From Paralichthys olivaceus (taxonomy: Eukaryota > Chordata > Actinopteri > Pleuronectiformes > Paralichthyidae), in contig NC_091115.1 in NCBI RefSeq assembly GCF_024713975.1, positions 588,501-652,500 of the forward strand: a stretch of DNA of 64,000 bases, read 5' to 3'. The translations under genes and the position numbers were made by a program. Shown piece by piece: positions 13,050 through 23,844 of the stretch (within the stretch, counting starts at the first letter, position 1; each line of letters begins with the position of its first letter). Below the pieces are notes generated by a model, which was not told where the DNA came from, did not search any database, and saw only the letters and a list, made by a program, of their open reading frames with translations.

Positions 13050-13091
13050 AAAGAAGAAGAAGAAGAAGAAGAAGAAGAAGAAGAAGAAGAA
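13050..13091. repeat. (GAA)n microsatellite
   Basis: About 13 GAA triplets. They give poly-Glu or poly-Ser open frames that are not genes. Confidence 0.95.
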
Positions 13092-14449
13092 CGTGTCAGA
13101 GACTTAAGATTTGGGTTCAGACTCTTTTCTCTCACTCAGTTAAACAGTGAAATCCTGAAGCACAGAACTGATTCTTCTCCTCACAGATACGAACTCTTCT
13201 CACACACAACTTGTCGGCAGTGACGCGGATCAAAGCTTTTTCCATCAGGAGATTAAAATATTACAACTGGAGCAGATTCTGTGTCTCAGACGTTTTCCTG
13301 GTGAGATCTGATGGAAACGTCTTCTGTGGATTCCCCAGAGTTTCTCACTCCCTGAAACATTAACCCAGTTCCTGCTCATTATCTCATCAGCAGCTCCAAC
13401 GTGTCCGTCAGGTTTTCAGTCTCTGAGCAGACGACGCTGAGGTCGACTCTTTCAAACGGGTCATAAGAGAACTTGAATATTCCGAGTGAAACAAAGTAGA
13501 ATCCTCGTTCTGCTTCAAAAGGAACGTGGTCAAACGGTAAATGACTGAGGCCGCGACACGTCCATTTAAGTCACAGTCACTGATCCTGGATCAGCAGCTA
13601 AAACAAAGATCTGAACACAAACAAGGAAGCAAAGTCAGCACTTTCAGTTTGTTGTTTGTTCGTCAGCGACTACATGAACGGTTTTAGACGCTCGTGGAGT
13701 CTGGACTTTTTTCAACGGAGCAGATCATCGATCATTCTGACAGTGAAAACTCGCAGATGTGGGAAACTTCTCCAGAGACGTTTGTACGTGTTTGAAGTGC
13801 CGGTTGGAGAAATGATCGGTGATAAAGACTCGGACTCTGCTGATCCCAGCGCTGCAAAAACAAGCCGAGCTCCGGGTCAGGGAGCACAAACAACAGGGCA
13901 TCATGGGAAACAGAATCTGTTCCTCACAAACTAATCTGTAGGATTTGAAATCAGACTTTTACTGAACAAGGTTCCACGAGTCCTTCAACAACCTGAGGAC
14001 ACATTTATACAACTTCCTTTAATCAGTGTTTGACATTTCTGTCATAATGTGTTTTGTGAAATGTCTTTTATATCTTGTCTCTTTGTGTCTTTGCCTCTTT
14101 GTCTCCTGTTGAGTCCAACTCAGAAATTAAATTATTTCTTCTCGATCCTTTTAGAGACTGAAACTCTGAACCTGCTCTTTCACTGACGAGACCTCTGACG
14201 TCTCATGTTTCCTTCCAGCTTTGACTGTGAAGCGAGTGCATGAGGAGACAGATGTTAATGCTCGAGGCCTCGCAGACGTCTGCAGCCCAACAGGAAACAG
14301 AAACCTGGAGCGAGCGCAGGACAGTGAGCTGCCAGAGGAGCAGAGGAAGACGTTTGAATACCTCAGAGCTGAGCGACATGTGGACGAGAGGAGGAGAAGA
14401 AGAAGAGTTACAACAGGAAACAGGAAACGACGCAGTGCCAGACGGGAGG

Positions 14450-14452
<3 letters not shown>

Positions 14453-14497
<45 letters not shown>
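14453..14497. repeat. (GT)n microsatellite
   Basis: About 22 uninterrupted GT dinucleotides, preceded by a purine-rich GAGGAGAAGAAGAAG stretch. Confidence 0.95.
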
Positions 14498-14501
<4 letters not shown>

Positions 14502-16399
14502 ACGCTCATATTGGAAGTGGAAAAGTTGCATCATGTGATAATGAGGTCTTGTCCCTTCTCTGCCCCTGTGGCTGTTTAAAGAGCTCTGTGATTGGACGAG
14601 GAGGCGGAGCTGAGGATTTTTAACTTCACGTTATTTTCATCAACAGAAACTGACGAAGGAAACAAAGAAGTGAAACTTTATTTAACAGTGAGCAGCAGAC
14701 AAACCTGTAGGTTTAGAGAGAACGAGTGTTAGCTGATGACCTGTGTTACTGTTCGATAACTTTGATTTGATCAAAAACATCTGGATTCATGTCGCTCCCT
14801 TCATGAGAGTGATGTCAGTGAGTTATAGAAGTGTGCACATCACAAACAACTGTCTTCTACTCGTCCCTGGAGACTCTTGATGACTTTATGTCCTGGTGTT
14901 AATCACCTGGAGTCTTCAGCAGCTGCTCTGGTTCCCAGTTCAATTCCTCGTACGTTATAATTCACTGTTTACTTTGGTTCGACGCCTCCTCACCTGTCCA
15001 GTCGTCTCCTGCTCGCCTCCTTCTTCTTCATGTCCCTCTGCTCAGCTCTTCATGGGGGACGAGGAGTCTAAACAACCTCTGGATGTTCTGCTTCGTCTCC
15101 TGTTGCATCACGGACACTAAACTTTATCTGCTCCCTTGTTTCTAAGGTTTCATGTATTAGATCTTATCTTGCAAAGTATTCGTGTGTGTTTTGAAATGTG
15201 TTCATGAATAAAATACATTATTATTATGAGTTTTATTTTCAGGAGATGTAAAGTACATGTGTATTATTATTATAAAGTGTCAACGCCTCTCGAGCAGCGT
15301 TCTGTTAAACAGTGTCCTCACATGTTCTGTGCCAAAGTCTGAACGAGTTCTCATGATAACATTTTAAAATACATGTGTGGAACATATTCTTCAAAGTTTT
15401 CCCTCAATTTGTGAATCAGAAAAACTTTCAGCTGAAGTTTTGTTGCATTTCAACCCAACTCTCTGAAGCTCATGTTCTTGTTTCCAGTGAAACATGTTGT
15501 TTGTCCTGATCAGGTGAACTTTTCTTTCTCTTCTCTCTGGTTCCTGTTTTCTGAATGACTCTCAGTGACTCTCTGTTCGGACTGAATCTGATTTTTCATC
15601 TTCATGTCATCTTCTCTTTCTCTCTTCCTCGTTTTTCCATCTTCCCTCTGCGGCTCCCTCGGGTCATTCCATGGGAAAAGAAACTTTTCCTGCGGCCCTG
15701 GGAGAAATCCAGCTATTTTAGGAAAACACGTCACTGCTCTGAGCTGCAGCCCAGAAACTCTCCCTCATTTCCATCCTGCAGCTCCTCTCTCTCCTCTCTT
15801 TACTTGTTGCACAGTGTTCGCCTCCATTCCACTGACACGTTGCTTTAAACTCTTGATATCCTGCAGGAAAGCAGGAAGGGGAAATGAATGCAAACACATT
15901 CTCGTGCACATCGTGTCCGCCGCAGACACGGATCCTGTGAGTCGTGCACAACTTGTGGATCCGCTCAGGCTCGTTCAGGGCTGATGTGGAGACGTCAGGA
16001 AGGTTTGGTGTTGAAAAGGCTGCAGCGCGACACAAACGTCTCCCCCTGAGTGTGAGAGAGTCGCGGATGGATGAAGTGATGACGGAGCCCTGAGCCACAG
16101 GTATTCATCAGATCAACAATTTGGTTTTTGCATGAAATCTGGCGTGAGATTCTTCGCACCTTCCACGTCTCCAAACGCGCATTTACGCCTTTTAACTGCA
16201 TGTTGACATCCGCACAGACCCCCTCGTATGTCACCGTAAACAGCAGCACATGTGATAACCTTGAGGCTGAGCCACGCTGGAGACAACAGGCTCATTACGC
16301 ACGACGCGTTTCTGTCTCCAAACCGCTGATATCGTGTCACAAATGGATTTATTGTGTTGTGAGTGCTCGTTGCTGAATATCTGGACCGGATTCATGTTG

Positions 16400-16752
16400 A
16401 GCATATGTGCGTGCATGTGTGTTTTTGTCCCCCCCCCTCAGTGAGAGAGCGTGCACACACACGTCAGCTCGGGGAGGGCAAAGCCTGCTTAAAATGCAGT
16501 GAATGTGACAGCAGAGTCCAGACGACAGCGGCGTGTGGACGGAAAGGTGAGCGTGAAAAGTGCGGGTGGGGGGGCACGAACATGTCAGAGGAACCGGTCC
16601 ATCCGCAGACGTGACGCCGGCACCGGGAGGACACAGAGGGGGACGCGCGGAGACGCTCGGCTGCTTCCCAAATACGCGCGGAGGAGTCGGAGGGGACGTG
16701 AGAGGACCGAGGTGCGGGGAGCGTCGCCCTCGTCTCGGGGGGTGGGGGGAAG
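16400..16752 (+). promoter_or_regulatory. kcna6: kcna6 promoter-proximal region and 5'UTR
   Basis: This is a GC- and CpG-rich stretch directly before the kcna6 ATG, in contrast to the AT-richer intergenic DNA. It carries G runs (near 16566 and 16736) and a short upstream open frame of 10 codons (ATG near 16582, stop ending 16614). A good donor-like AAAG|GTGAGC lies at 16543-16552, but no convincing acceptor follows before the ATG, so the transcript structure is open. No TATA box is evident. Confidence 0.5.
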
Positions 16753-18195
16753 ATGACAGTGGTGCCCGGAGAGAACCTGGATGAGACTGTGGCACTGGCC
16801 GCGCTGTCCGCCCAGGATGTGTACGACCCGGAGCGAGCCGAGAACCAGGAGTGCTGCGAGCGGGTGGTCATCAACATCTCCGGGCTGCGCTTCGAGACGC
16901 AGCTGAAGACGCTCGCCCAGTTCCCGTGCACGTTGCTCGGGGACCCGCGCAAGAGGATGCGCTTCTTCGACCCGCTGAGGAACGAGTACTTCTTCGACAG
17001 GAACCGACCCAGCTTCGATGCCATCCTCTATTACTACCAGTCCGGGGGGCGGCTCCGGAGACCCGTCAACGTGCCAGTGGACATTTTCATGGAGGAGATT
17101 AAATTTTACGAACTTGGGGAGGAGGTGATTGAGAATTTCAAGGAGGATGAGGGGTTCATCAAGGAGGAGGAGCGCCCGCTGCCAGAGAACGAGTTCCAGC
17201 GGCAGGTCTGGCTCCTGTTCGAGTACCCGGAGAGCTCCGGACCCGCCCGGGGCATCGCCATCGTGTCCGTGCTCGTCATCCTCATCTCCATTGTGATTTT
17301 CTGCCTGGAGACTTTACCGGAGTTCAGAGAGGAGGCCCGGACGTTAGACGAGCACCTGCTGGTGAACGGAACCGCGCGCGTAAAGAAGCCAAACCCGTTC
17401 ACAGACCCGTTCTTCATCGTGGAGACTCTCTGCATCATCTGGTTCTCTTTCGAGCTGCTCGTCCGGTTCCTGGCGTGTCCGAGCAAACCCGCGTTCTTCA
17501 AGAACATCATGAACACCATCGACATCGTGGCCATCATGCCCTACTTCATCACCCTGGGGCTGGAGCTGGCCGAGCACCAGGGCAACGGGCAGCAGGCCAT
17601 GTCCCTGGCCATCCTGAGGGTCATCCGCCTGGTGCGGGTCTTCAGGATCTTCAAGCTCTCCAGACACTCCAAGGGGCTCCAGATCCTGGGCAAGACCCTG
17701 CAGGCCAGCATGCGGGAGCTGGGCCTCCTCATCTTCTTCCTCTTCATCGGGGTCATCCTCTTCTCCAGCGCCGTGTACTTCGCGGAGACCGACGACCCTG
17801 ACTCGGGGTTCAGCAGCATCCCGGACGCCTTCTGGTGGGCGGTGGTGTCCATGACCACGGTGGGCTACGGGGACATGTGTCCGGTCACCATCGGGGGTAA
17901 GATCGTGGGCTCCCTGTGCGCCATCGCCGGCGTGCTCACCATCGCGCTGCCGGTGCCGGTCATCGTGTCCAACTTCAACTACTTCTACCACCGGGAGACG
18001 GAGCACGAGGAGCAGCTGCAGTACACGCACGTCACCTGCGGTCAGCAGCAGCCGCAGTTCGGGGAGTTCAGGAGGAGCGACAGCAAACCGTCCCTGTGCA
18101 AGTCCGACTACCTGGACAGCGAGGACGCGGACTCCATCAAATACACCAACTGCAGCCCGCACAAAGCCTGCACCGGGAAGCTCACCGACGTGTGA
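16753..18195 (+). CDS. kcna6: Voltage-gated potassium channel, Shaker subfamily, Kv1.6-like
   Basis: 480-residue pore-forming alpha subunit of a delayed-rectifier K+ channel, acting in the plasma membrane as a tetramer. One uninterrupted exon, as is usual for Kv1 coding regions. The start is an ATG giving the MTVV N-terminus typical of Kv1 proteins. Visible parts: T1 tetramerisation domain about 36-135, S1 167-187, glycosylation site NGT at 205 in a short S1-S2 loop, S2 219-240, S3 252-272, S4 with Arg/Lys every third residue 289-301, S5 323-343, filter TVGYGD 369-374, S6 with PVP at about 400-402, PDZ ligand LTDV at the end. Kv1.6 is indicated by QYTHVTCGQ after S6, KTLQASM before S5, [12 protein letters not shown] in S1 and its place before kcna1. 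Odd points: Cys376 just after GYGDM where the human protein has Tyr, and an S1-S2 loop much shorter than in human Kv1.6. Third codon positions are strongly GC. The a/b ohnolog suffix cannot be decided. Confidence 0.95.
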   Translation: MTVVPGENLDETVALAALSAQDVYDPERAENQECCERVVINISGLRFETQLKTLAQFPCTLLGDPRKRMRFFDPLRNEYFFDRNRPSFDAILYYYQSGGRLRRPVNVPVDIFMEEIKFYELGEEVIENFKEDEGFIKEEERPLPENEFQRQVWLLFEYPESSGPARGIAIVSVLVILISIVIFCLETLPEFREEARTLDEHLLVNGTARVKKPNPFTDPFFIVETLCIIWFSFELLVRFLACPSKPAFFKNIMNTIDIVAIMPYFITLGLELAEHQGNGQQAMSLAILRVIRLVRVFRIFKLSRHSKGLQILGKTLQASMRELGLLIFFLFIGVILFSSAVYFAETDDPDSGFSSIPDAFWWAVVSMTTVGYGDMCPVTIGGKIVGSLCAIAGVLTIALPVPVIVSNFNYFYHRETEHEEQLQYTHVTCGQQQPQFGEFRRSDSKPSLCKSDYLDSEDADSIKYTNCSPHKACTGKLTDV

Positions 18196-19702
18196 CCGAG
18201 CCGAAACGACGCGTCACCGGGGCGCGCAGAGGGAACCTGTCTGTGCCATCACCAACATCCGTGCGCTCTGGTTCGAGTCCAGCTTCTTTCTTCTGCCACC
18301 ACAGGGAACCAGAGGACGGATTGAATCACGTTCACCCCTGACACCGTCTTCCATTCATGCGTCCTGGCCCGGAGGGGATCGAACTGTAGCCACGTGTAGC
18401 ACTTTATTGTTTTGACTCTCAACCTGTCTCTTAGTAAATTAGTAATTTATGAAGGTTTAAAGTTTACATTTGATTTCCTGTCGCTCTGCAGCAGAGACAC
18501 AGCACGTGAGGACCAACTCCATCCAAATCTACAGGCTGACACACGCACACGCACACGCACACCTGTTATTTCGGCCTCATGTATTTTCCAGTCAGGCTCA
18601 GAGTCTCCTGTGACTCCATGTTTGAGTTTGAATCAGGCTCCTGCACGTAGAACCTGCAAGACAAGCACCGTGGCACATGCACTTTGTCGTTAACGTGCAC
18701 TCTGTTGTTGACGTGCACGTGCACAGGCTTCGGGAGGTTTGTTATGAAAACCAGGCGCAGCTTCTCCAAGCCAGGAGCGCCCCCGCGTGGATGAGAACAG
18801 ACGCTGCATCCTTTTCTGGTGGATGCAGTTTCTATAGCAACCTCCCAGACTTCTTTATTGTCTGCCACAGGAGCTGAGAGGAGGACGCAGGATGGAGGAG
18901 TCGAGACGAGGCCAGGAAACCACCATGTTGTGGAAGCCTCCATGTTGTTTTGAGGAGCGAGACGTCGTTTCTATCATCGGCTGAAAACCATCGAACATCA
19001 TATTTACACACAGTCGACGTGTTAAACCTTATTCACACTGAGAAGATGAATCATACACACGATCCACACTGAGCGGAAAATATTAGGATCGTCTGTGCTT
19101 GAGGATTTAAATATATCAGATAATGATAAACACAGAGATCAAACTGAGGTTTTGTATTTTTTAGGAGAAAAAACAAAACAGGATTCAAATATAAGAAAAA
19201 TAAGAAGAATCTGGATCCGACGAGCTGAAGTCAAATTAACTGTAGAGACTTTGAAACAGAACAAACACGGAGCTGATGCAGATTCTTCGATGCTCATGTT
19301 TTTATTTCAAATCAAACAGTGAAAACTCTAAAATACAAAACAACAAAAGTTTCATATGTAGCTTCATAAACATGACAGTTCTATATATCCAGATAAATGT
19401 GTGTGTTTAGAAGAAAAATAAGGTTCAGTGACTTAAATGATTCATTCTTGAATCTGTTAAAATTAAATGGATTAAACTATTCAGCCTCTAATGTTGAAAT
19501 ATGAAACTTTGAAAATAAGTTAACATTTAGATTCATGTTTGGATGTGAAAGTAAAAAGAAACTCTCGTATGATTTTAACTGCAGCCTCCAGTGAATTTGT
19601 TTTCACAGCTGTTTCCAATATAAAGTTTAATGTCATTGTTCCGTCTGCAGAACAACTGGAGCAACACATGGAGCCAGTGGTGAAATATTACTTATAAATA
19701 AA
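18196..19702 (+). other. kcna6: kcna6 downstream flank, probable 3'UTR
   Basis: No further gene is seen. The sequence turns AT-rich after about 18,400, as fish 3'UTRs usually do. The first AATAAA I find downstream of the stop is at 19697-19702, so a 3'UTR of about 1.5 kb is possible. A run of ACACGC units lies at about 18,540-18,560. The end of the transcript is inference. Confidence 0.35.
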
Positions 19703-20830
19703 ATACTCATCTGCAAAGTTCATATCTCAATTTGTGAAAATATAATTTTTTTATTTAAAAACCTCAAATTTTCAAGAAAACAAATCACATCACTGTAAAA
19801 TTCAAATCGATGTTTTCAGAGTTGATATTTCAGACGATTATCGTTCCATAGACAAAAACCAGAGATCAGCTGATCGAATCAGCTCATGTGTCAGTTACTC
19901 TCATGCTTTTATTTGATAAATTCAAACGTTCAATCACAAATTTCTTTTTCTGCCTCAGTCGACCAAACACAGTCGATGAGTTTCTGTTTGATTAGAATCT
20001 AATTAACAGCAAACAAACAAACAAACAAACAAACAAACAACAGGTCACATGTTGAATGGGAGGTTTCCTCATCTGGACACATCTGGACTCCAGGGACGAA
20101 GCTTCCTGCTGAAATTAACAGGAATCTTTGAGAATGAACTGATGGAATAAAAACAACGGACGGGTTTTCTCTGTGAAGGTCACATGGTCACGTGTTCATG
20201 TTTGGATTATTACCTGATGGACGACGGACGGAGGACGACTCGTCCAAACTGAGGTGAGTCACAACAAAAACAAAGTTTATTAAAACGTGTTGATGTTACT
20301 CCGAGTCCACGTTACGTTTATTTTTCTCCTCACATGAGAAACATCTGAACCACTGACGTCACTTCAGTTGACATATCGATCAAACCAAGGTTAGTTTTGA
20401 TAATCAATGAATCTATGAATCATCTTCTCAAGTAATTACCCGACCTTCATTACACCAGGACATGTGTTGTAGAAATGAACCTGAAGGAAGCGCGTCATCA
20501 GAATCCAGATGTTTGTTCACTGCTCGAGTTTCAGGTGAATTTAAAAACAGGCCTGATGTTACACTGGAGCAGTACCACTGAGGGCCTGCAGATGGCAGCA
20601 GCTGCATAACATCTGATTTTACACAAGGCAGAAGAAGGAGGATGTAAAGTTTGATTATAGGTTTAAATTAAATGAGAACACTCACACAGCTAGTTCTACA
20701 GAAGGAGGTGACGAGGAGCATCTTCAACGTGACGGTTTAAAACGTGAAACAAGATTTTATTTCTCGATAAATTATTCCTCCAACAAACAAACCACAGCAT
20801 CATTGAAACAGTTTTTACAGGTTTTACCTC
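19703..20830. other. Intergenic, nothing gene-like
   Basis: AT-rich sequence with a (CAAA)n run at about 20010-20041. No exon or RNA gene is seen. Confidence 0.6.
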
Positions 20831-21893
20831 CTGAGACCTCCTTTCACCTCCTCTGACCTCCTCTCACCTCCTCGGACCTCCTGAGACTTCCTGTGAGTTC
20901 CTGTAACCTCCTCTCACCTCCTCTGACCTCCTGTGACCTCCTCGGACCTCCTGAGACTTCCTGTGAGTTCCTGTAACCTCCTCTGACTTCCTCTGACCTC
21001 CTGTAACCTCCTCTGACCTCCTGAGACTTCCTGTGAGTTCCTGTAACCTCCTCTGACTTCCTCTGACCTCTTGTGACCTCCTCGGACCTCCTCTGACTTC
21101 CTGTGACCTCCTCTGACCTCCTGTGACCTCCTCTGACTTCCTCTGACCTCCTCTGATCTCCTCTGACCTCCTGTAACCTCCTCTGACCTCCTCTGACCTC
21201 CTCTGACCTCCTGAGACTTCCTGTGAGTTCCTGTAACCTCCTCTGACCTCCTGTGACCTCCTCGGACCTCCTCTGACTTCCTCGGACCTCTTGTGACCTC
21301 CTCGGACCTCCTCTGACTTCCTGTGACCGCTTGTGACCTCCTCAGACCTCCTCTGACTTCCTGTGACCTCCTCGGACCTCCTCTGACTTCCTGTGACCTC
21401 TTGTGACCCCCTCGGACCTCCTCTGACTTCCTGTGACCTCCTCGGACCTCCTCTGACTTCCTGTGACCTCTTGTGACCTCCTCGGACCTCCTCTGACTTC
21501 CTGTGACCTCCTGTGACCTCCTCTGACTTCCTGTGACCTCTTGTGACCCCCTCGGACCTCCTCTGACTTCCTGTGACCTCCTCGGACCTCCTCTGACTTC
21601 CTGTGACCTCTTGTGACCTCCTCGGACCTCCTCTGACTTCCTGTGACCTCCTGTGACCTCCTCTGACTTCCTGTGACCTCTTGTGACCCCCTTGGACCTC
21701 CTCTGACTTTCTGTGACCTCCTCTGACTTCCTCTGACCTCTTCTGACCTCCTCTGACCTCCTGTGACCTCCTCTGACTTCCTCTGACCTCTTCTGACCTC
21801 CTCTGACCTCCTGTGACCTCCTCTGACCTCCTCTGACCTCCTGAGACTTCCTGTGACCTCCTCCGACCTCCTGTGACCTCCTCTGTGTGTGTG
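20831..21893. repeat. 10-bp minisatellite of TGACCT half-sites (DR4 spacing), with 140-bp higher-order repeat
   Basis: About 106 consecutive units of exactly 10 bp, consensus CTSTGACCTC, stay in register over the whole stretch. By hand count 46 units carry a perfect TGACCT, the reverse complement of AGGTCA, the nuclear-receptor half-site. With a 10-bp period, adjacent sites are direct repeats separated by 4 bp (DR4); about 19 adjacent pairs are perfect on both sides. Units with TTGTGACCCC recur at 21401, 21541 and 21681, and the 14 units between them repeat in order, which marks a 140-bp higher-order repeat. The minus strand is open for 365 codons because it lacks stop triplets in any of the three phases; this is not taken as a gene. 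It lies about 2.7 kb 3' of kcna6. Confidence 0.97.
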
Positions 21894-22326
21894 AACAGGT
21901 TGAAGAACGAGTCAGACAGGAAGGAGAGAAAAAACAAGAGCATTAAAATTATATTACACACAACAGGTAAGAGATTTCAAAATAAAACAGGAAGCAGTTA
22001 CAACAACCTCAACACGGTGTAAGTGACATAAACAAACATTCACATGATAAACAGGAAGTACATCTCCAGCCTTGATAATTCAGGTCATGACGACGCCCCC
22101 TGGAGACGCTCCGCATCCTGAACCACAATCGTTCACAGAGCTGGTGCATCATGGGAACTACAGTTTGTCTGTATGTCTTTCTCGTGTGTGGGGTGACATG
22201 AGGGGAATCTTAGCGTGTTCAGAGCGTGTTGTATGAACCACAGGATCCTCGTCCTTCATGTTACTGTGACAGACTGAGAGCAGGAGACGTGACGCCCCAG
22301 TTCGGTCAAAATGTCTTCCTGTGGAG

Positions 22327-22327
<1 letters not shown>

Positions 22328-22363
<36 letters not shown>
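22328..22363. repeat. C36 homopolymer
   Basis: Thirty-six C in a row, the longest homopolymer in the window, followed by CCT-rich sequence. Confidence 0.95.
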
Positions 22364-22366
<3 letters not shown>

Positions 22367-22554
22367 CCCTCCCTGCGTGTCCTCTCTGAACATATGTGGG
22401 CGACGCAGGCCGAGGTAAACATGTTTCCCCTTGGATGACACTGACGGGGCAGAGTTTCACTCTGACAGCTATTGTTAGTGTCTTTGTCAGCGCTGAGAGA
22501 ATCTGTCCACCAGCCTCCAGTGGACGAAGATCAAGTGTTTCCACTGTGCAACCT

Positions 22555-22842
22555 GTCTGAGTGTCCATGTGTCTGTGTGTCCATGTGTCTGAGTGTCCAT
22601 GTGTCTGAGTGTCCATGTGTCTGAGTCTCCATGTGTCTGAGTCTGTGTCTGTGTGTCCATGTGTCTGAGTGTCTGTGTGTCTGAGTGTCCATGTGTCTGA
22701 GTGTCTGTGTGTCTGAGTGTCCATGTGTCTGAGTGTCCATGTGTCTGAGTGTCTGTGTGTCTGAGTGTCCATGTGTCTGAGTGTCCATGTGTCTGTGTCT
22801 GTGTCTGTGTCCATGTGTCCGTGTGTCCATGTGTCCGTCCAC
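22555..22842. repeat. 16-bp minisatellite
   Basis: Tandem units of GTGTCCATGTGTCTGA and variants (GTGTCTGTGTGTCTGA). Because 48 bases is 16 codons, His/Thr/Asp-rich open frames appear on the minus strand. They are repeat by-products. Confidence 0.95.
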
Positions 22843-23792
22843 CAGGTCAGAGGTCACACTTATTTAAAGACTCTGATGTCACTTACACTTGATGAATCAC
22901 AGAAAACCTTGAGCAGCACAACATGAAACCACCGGCAGCTGCTGAGCATGGGTCGCCATGGTAACGCAGTCACAACATCCACATGACATCATCCTGAAGT
23001 GATTTCAACTGTTGACATCATGAATTCAGTGATTCAGACACGTGACAGATGTTTGAAGATCAGAAGCTGAAGATTCATTATTTAAAATCAGGTCAAACTT
23101 TATTTACACATTTGATCATATTTGAATATTCATCTAATATTCAGCAGCAAACTTTTACCACATGAAGAATTCTAATGAAGGAGTCAGTGCGTGTGGCTGC
23201 AGGGGGCGCTGTTGATCAGCGACAGTTACACAGCGATGCTTTAATAAACATGACACAGTACATGTTTCAGACATGACGTGTGGACACGTGTTCTGCTGGG
23301 TGATAAATTCATATCAGTCGATATCAATAACTGTTGGATCATTTACTCAGAACAGTGAAATACATTCTGAGTAACTCTTCTTTCTCTTTTGTTTCCAGGC
23401 TCCTCCTCTTCTTCTCGTCACATCTCGATGCCTGGAGTTCAACATGTCTGCTTCTGTCCCTCCTCTTCCTCCTCTTCTTCCTCTTCTTCATCTTTCTTCC
23501 ACTGACGACGTGAATCAAAATAACTCGCCGGAGACACGGAGCTGTGAGACGCCTTCAGACAAGAGGACGTCCTGACTGATTTTTGCACAGAGCGAAGCTA
23601 CATTAGGACTCTGAGGTACAACAAACGTTACTTGAATCATCGTATGTATATTTACAACACGGAGTCGTCCCCGTGTCACAGATGTTTTACTGCTCGTGAA
23701 CATCACTTTCAAACCAAAACATATTATTGCATGCCTGGAAAGTAAAAGCATGGAAACAGAAGAAAACAAGTTTGACTCTTCGACGGCTCAAC

Positions 23793-23793
<1 letters not shown>

Positions 23794-23842
<49 letters not shown>
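23794..23842. repeat. (CAA)n microsatellite
   Basis: About 16 CAA triplets. Confidence 0.95.

Positions 23843-23844
<2 letters not shown>

Larger units (their letters stand above)
12606..16400. other. Non-coding region upstream of kcna6
   Basis: No gene is supported. It contains a (GAA)n run at 13050-13091, a (GT)n run at 14453-14497 and a CT-rich stretch near 15530-15830. CpG density rises from about 15,900 towards the kcna6 promoter region. Confidence 0.55.

Noticed and set aside
17344..18162. 272-codon antisense open frame in kcna6, with like-placed frames in kcna1 (38909-39598) and kcna5 (61011-62078)
   Set aside because: They are mirror images of conserved, GC3-rich channel sequence. 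The similarity between them follows from the sense proteins, and the His/Asp/Glu-rich products match no family.
18270..18290. GGTTCGAGTCC B-box-like motif after kcna6
   Set aside because: Four of five T-stem pairs fit, but there is no A-box, anticodon arm or acceptor stem.
20864..21961. 365-codon minus-strand open frame with a hydrophobic, signal-like start
   Set aside because: The body is entirely the 10-bp minisatellite, which lacks stop triplets in every phase on that strand. The hydrophobic start is short flanking sequence and there is no evidence of transcription.
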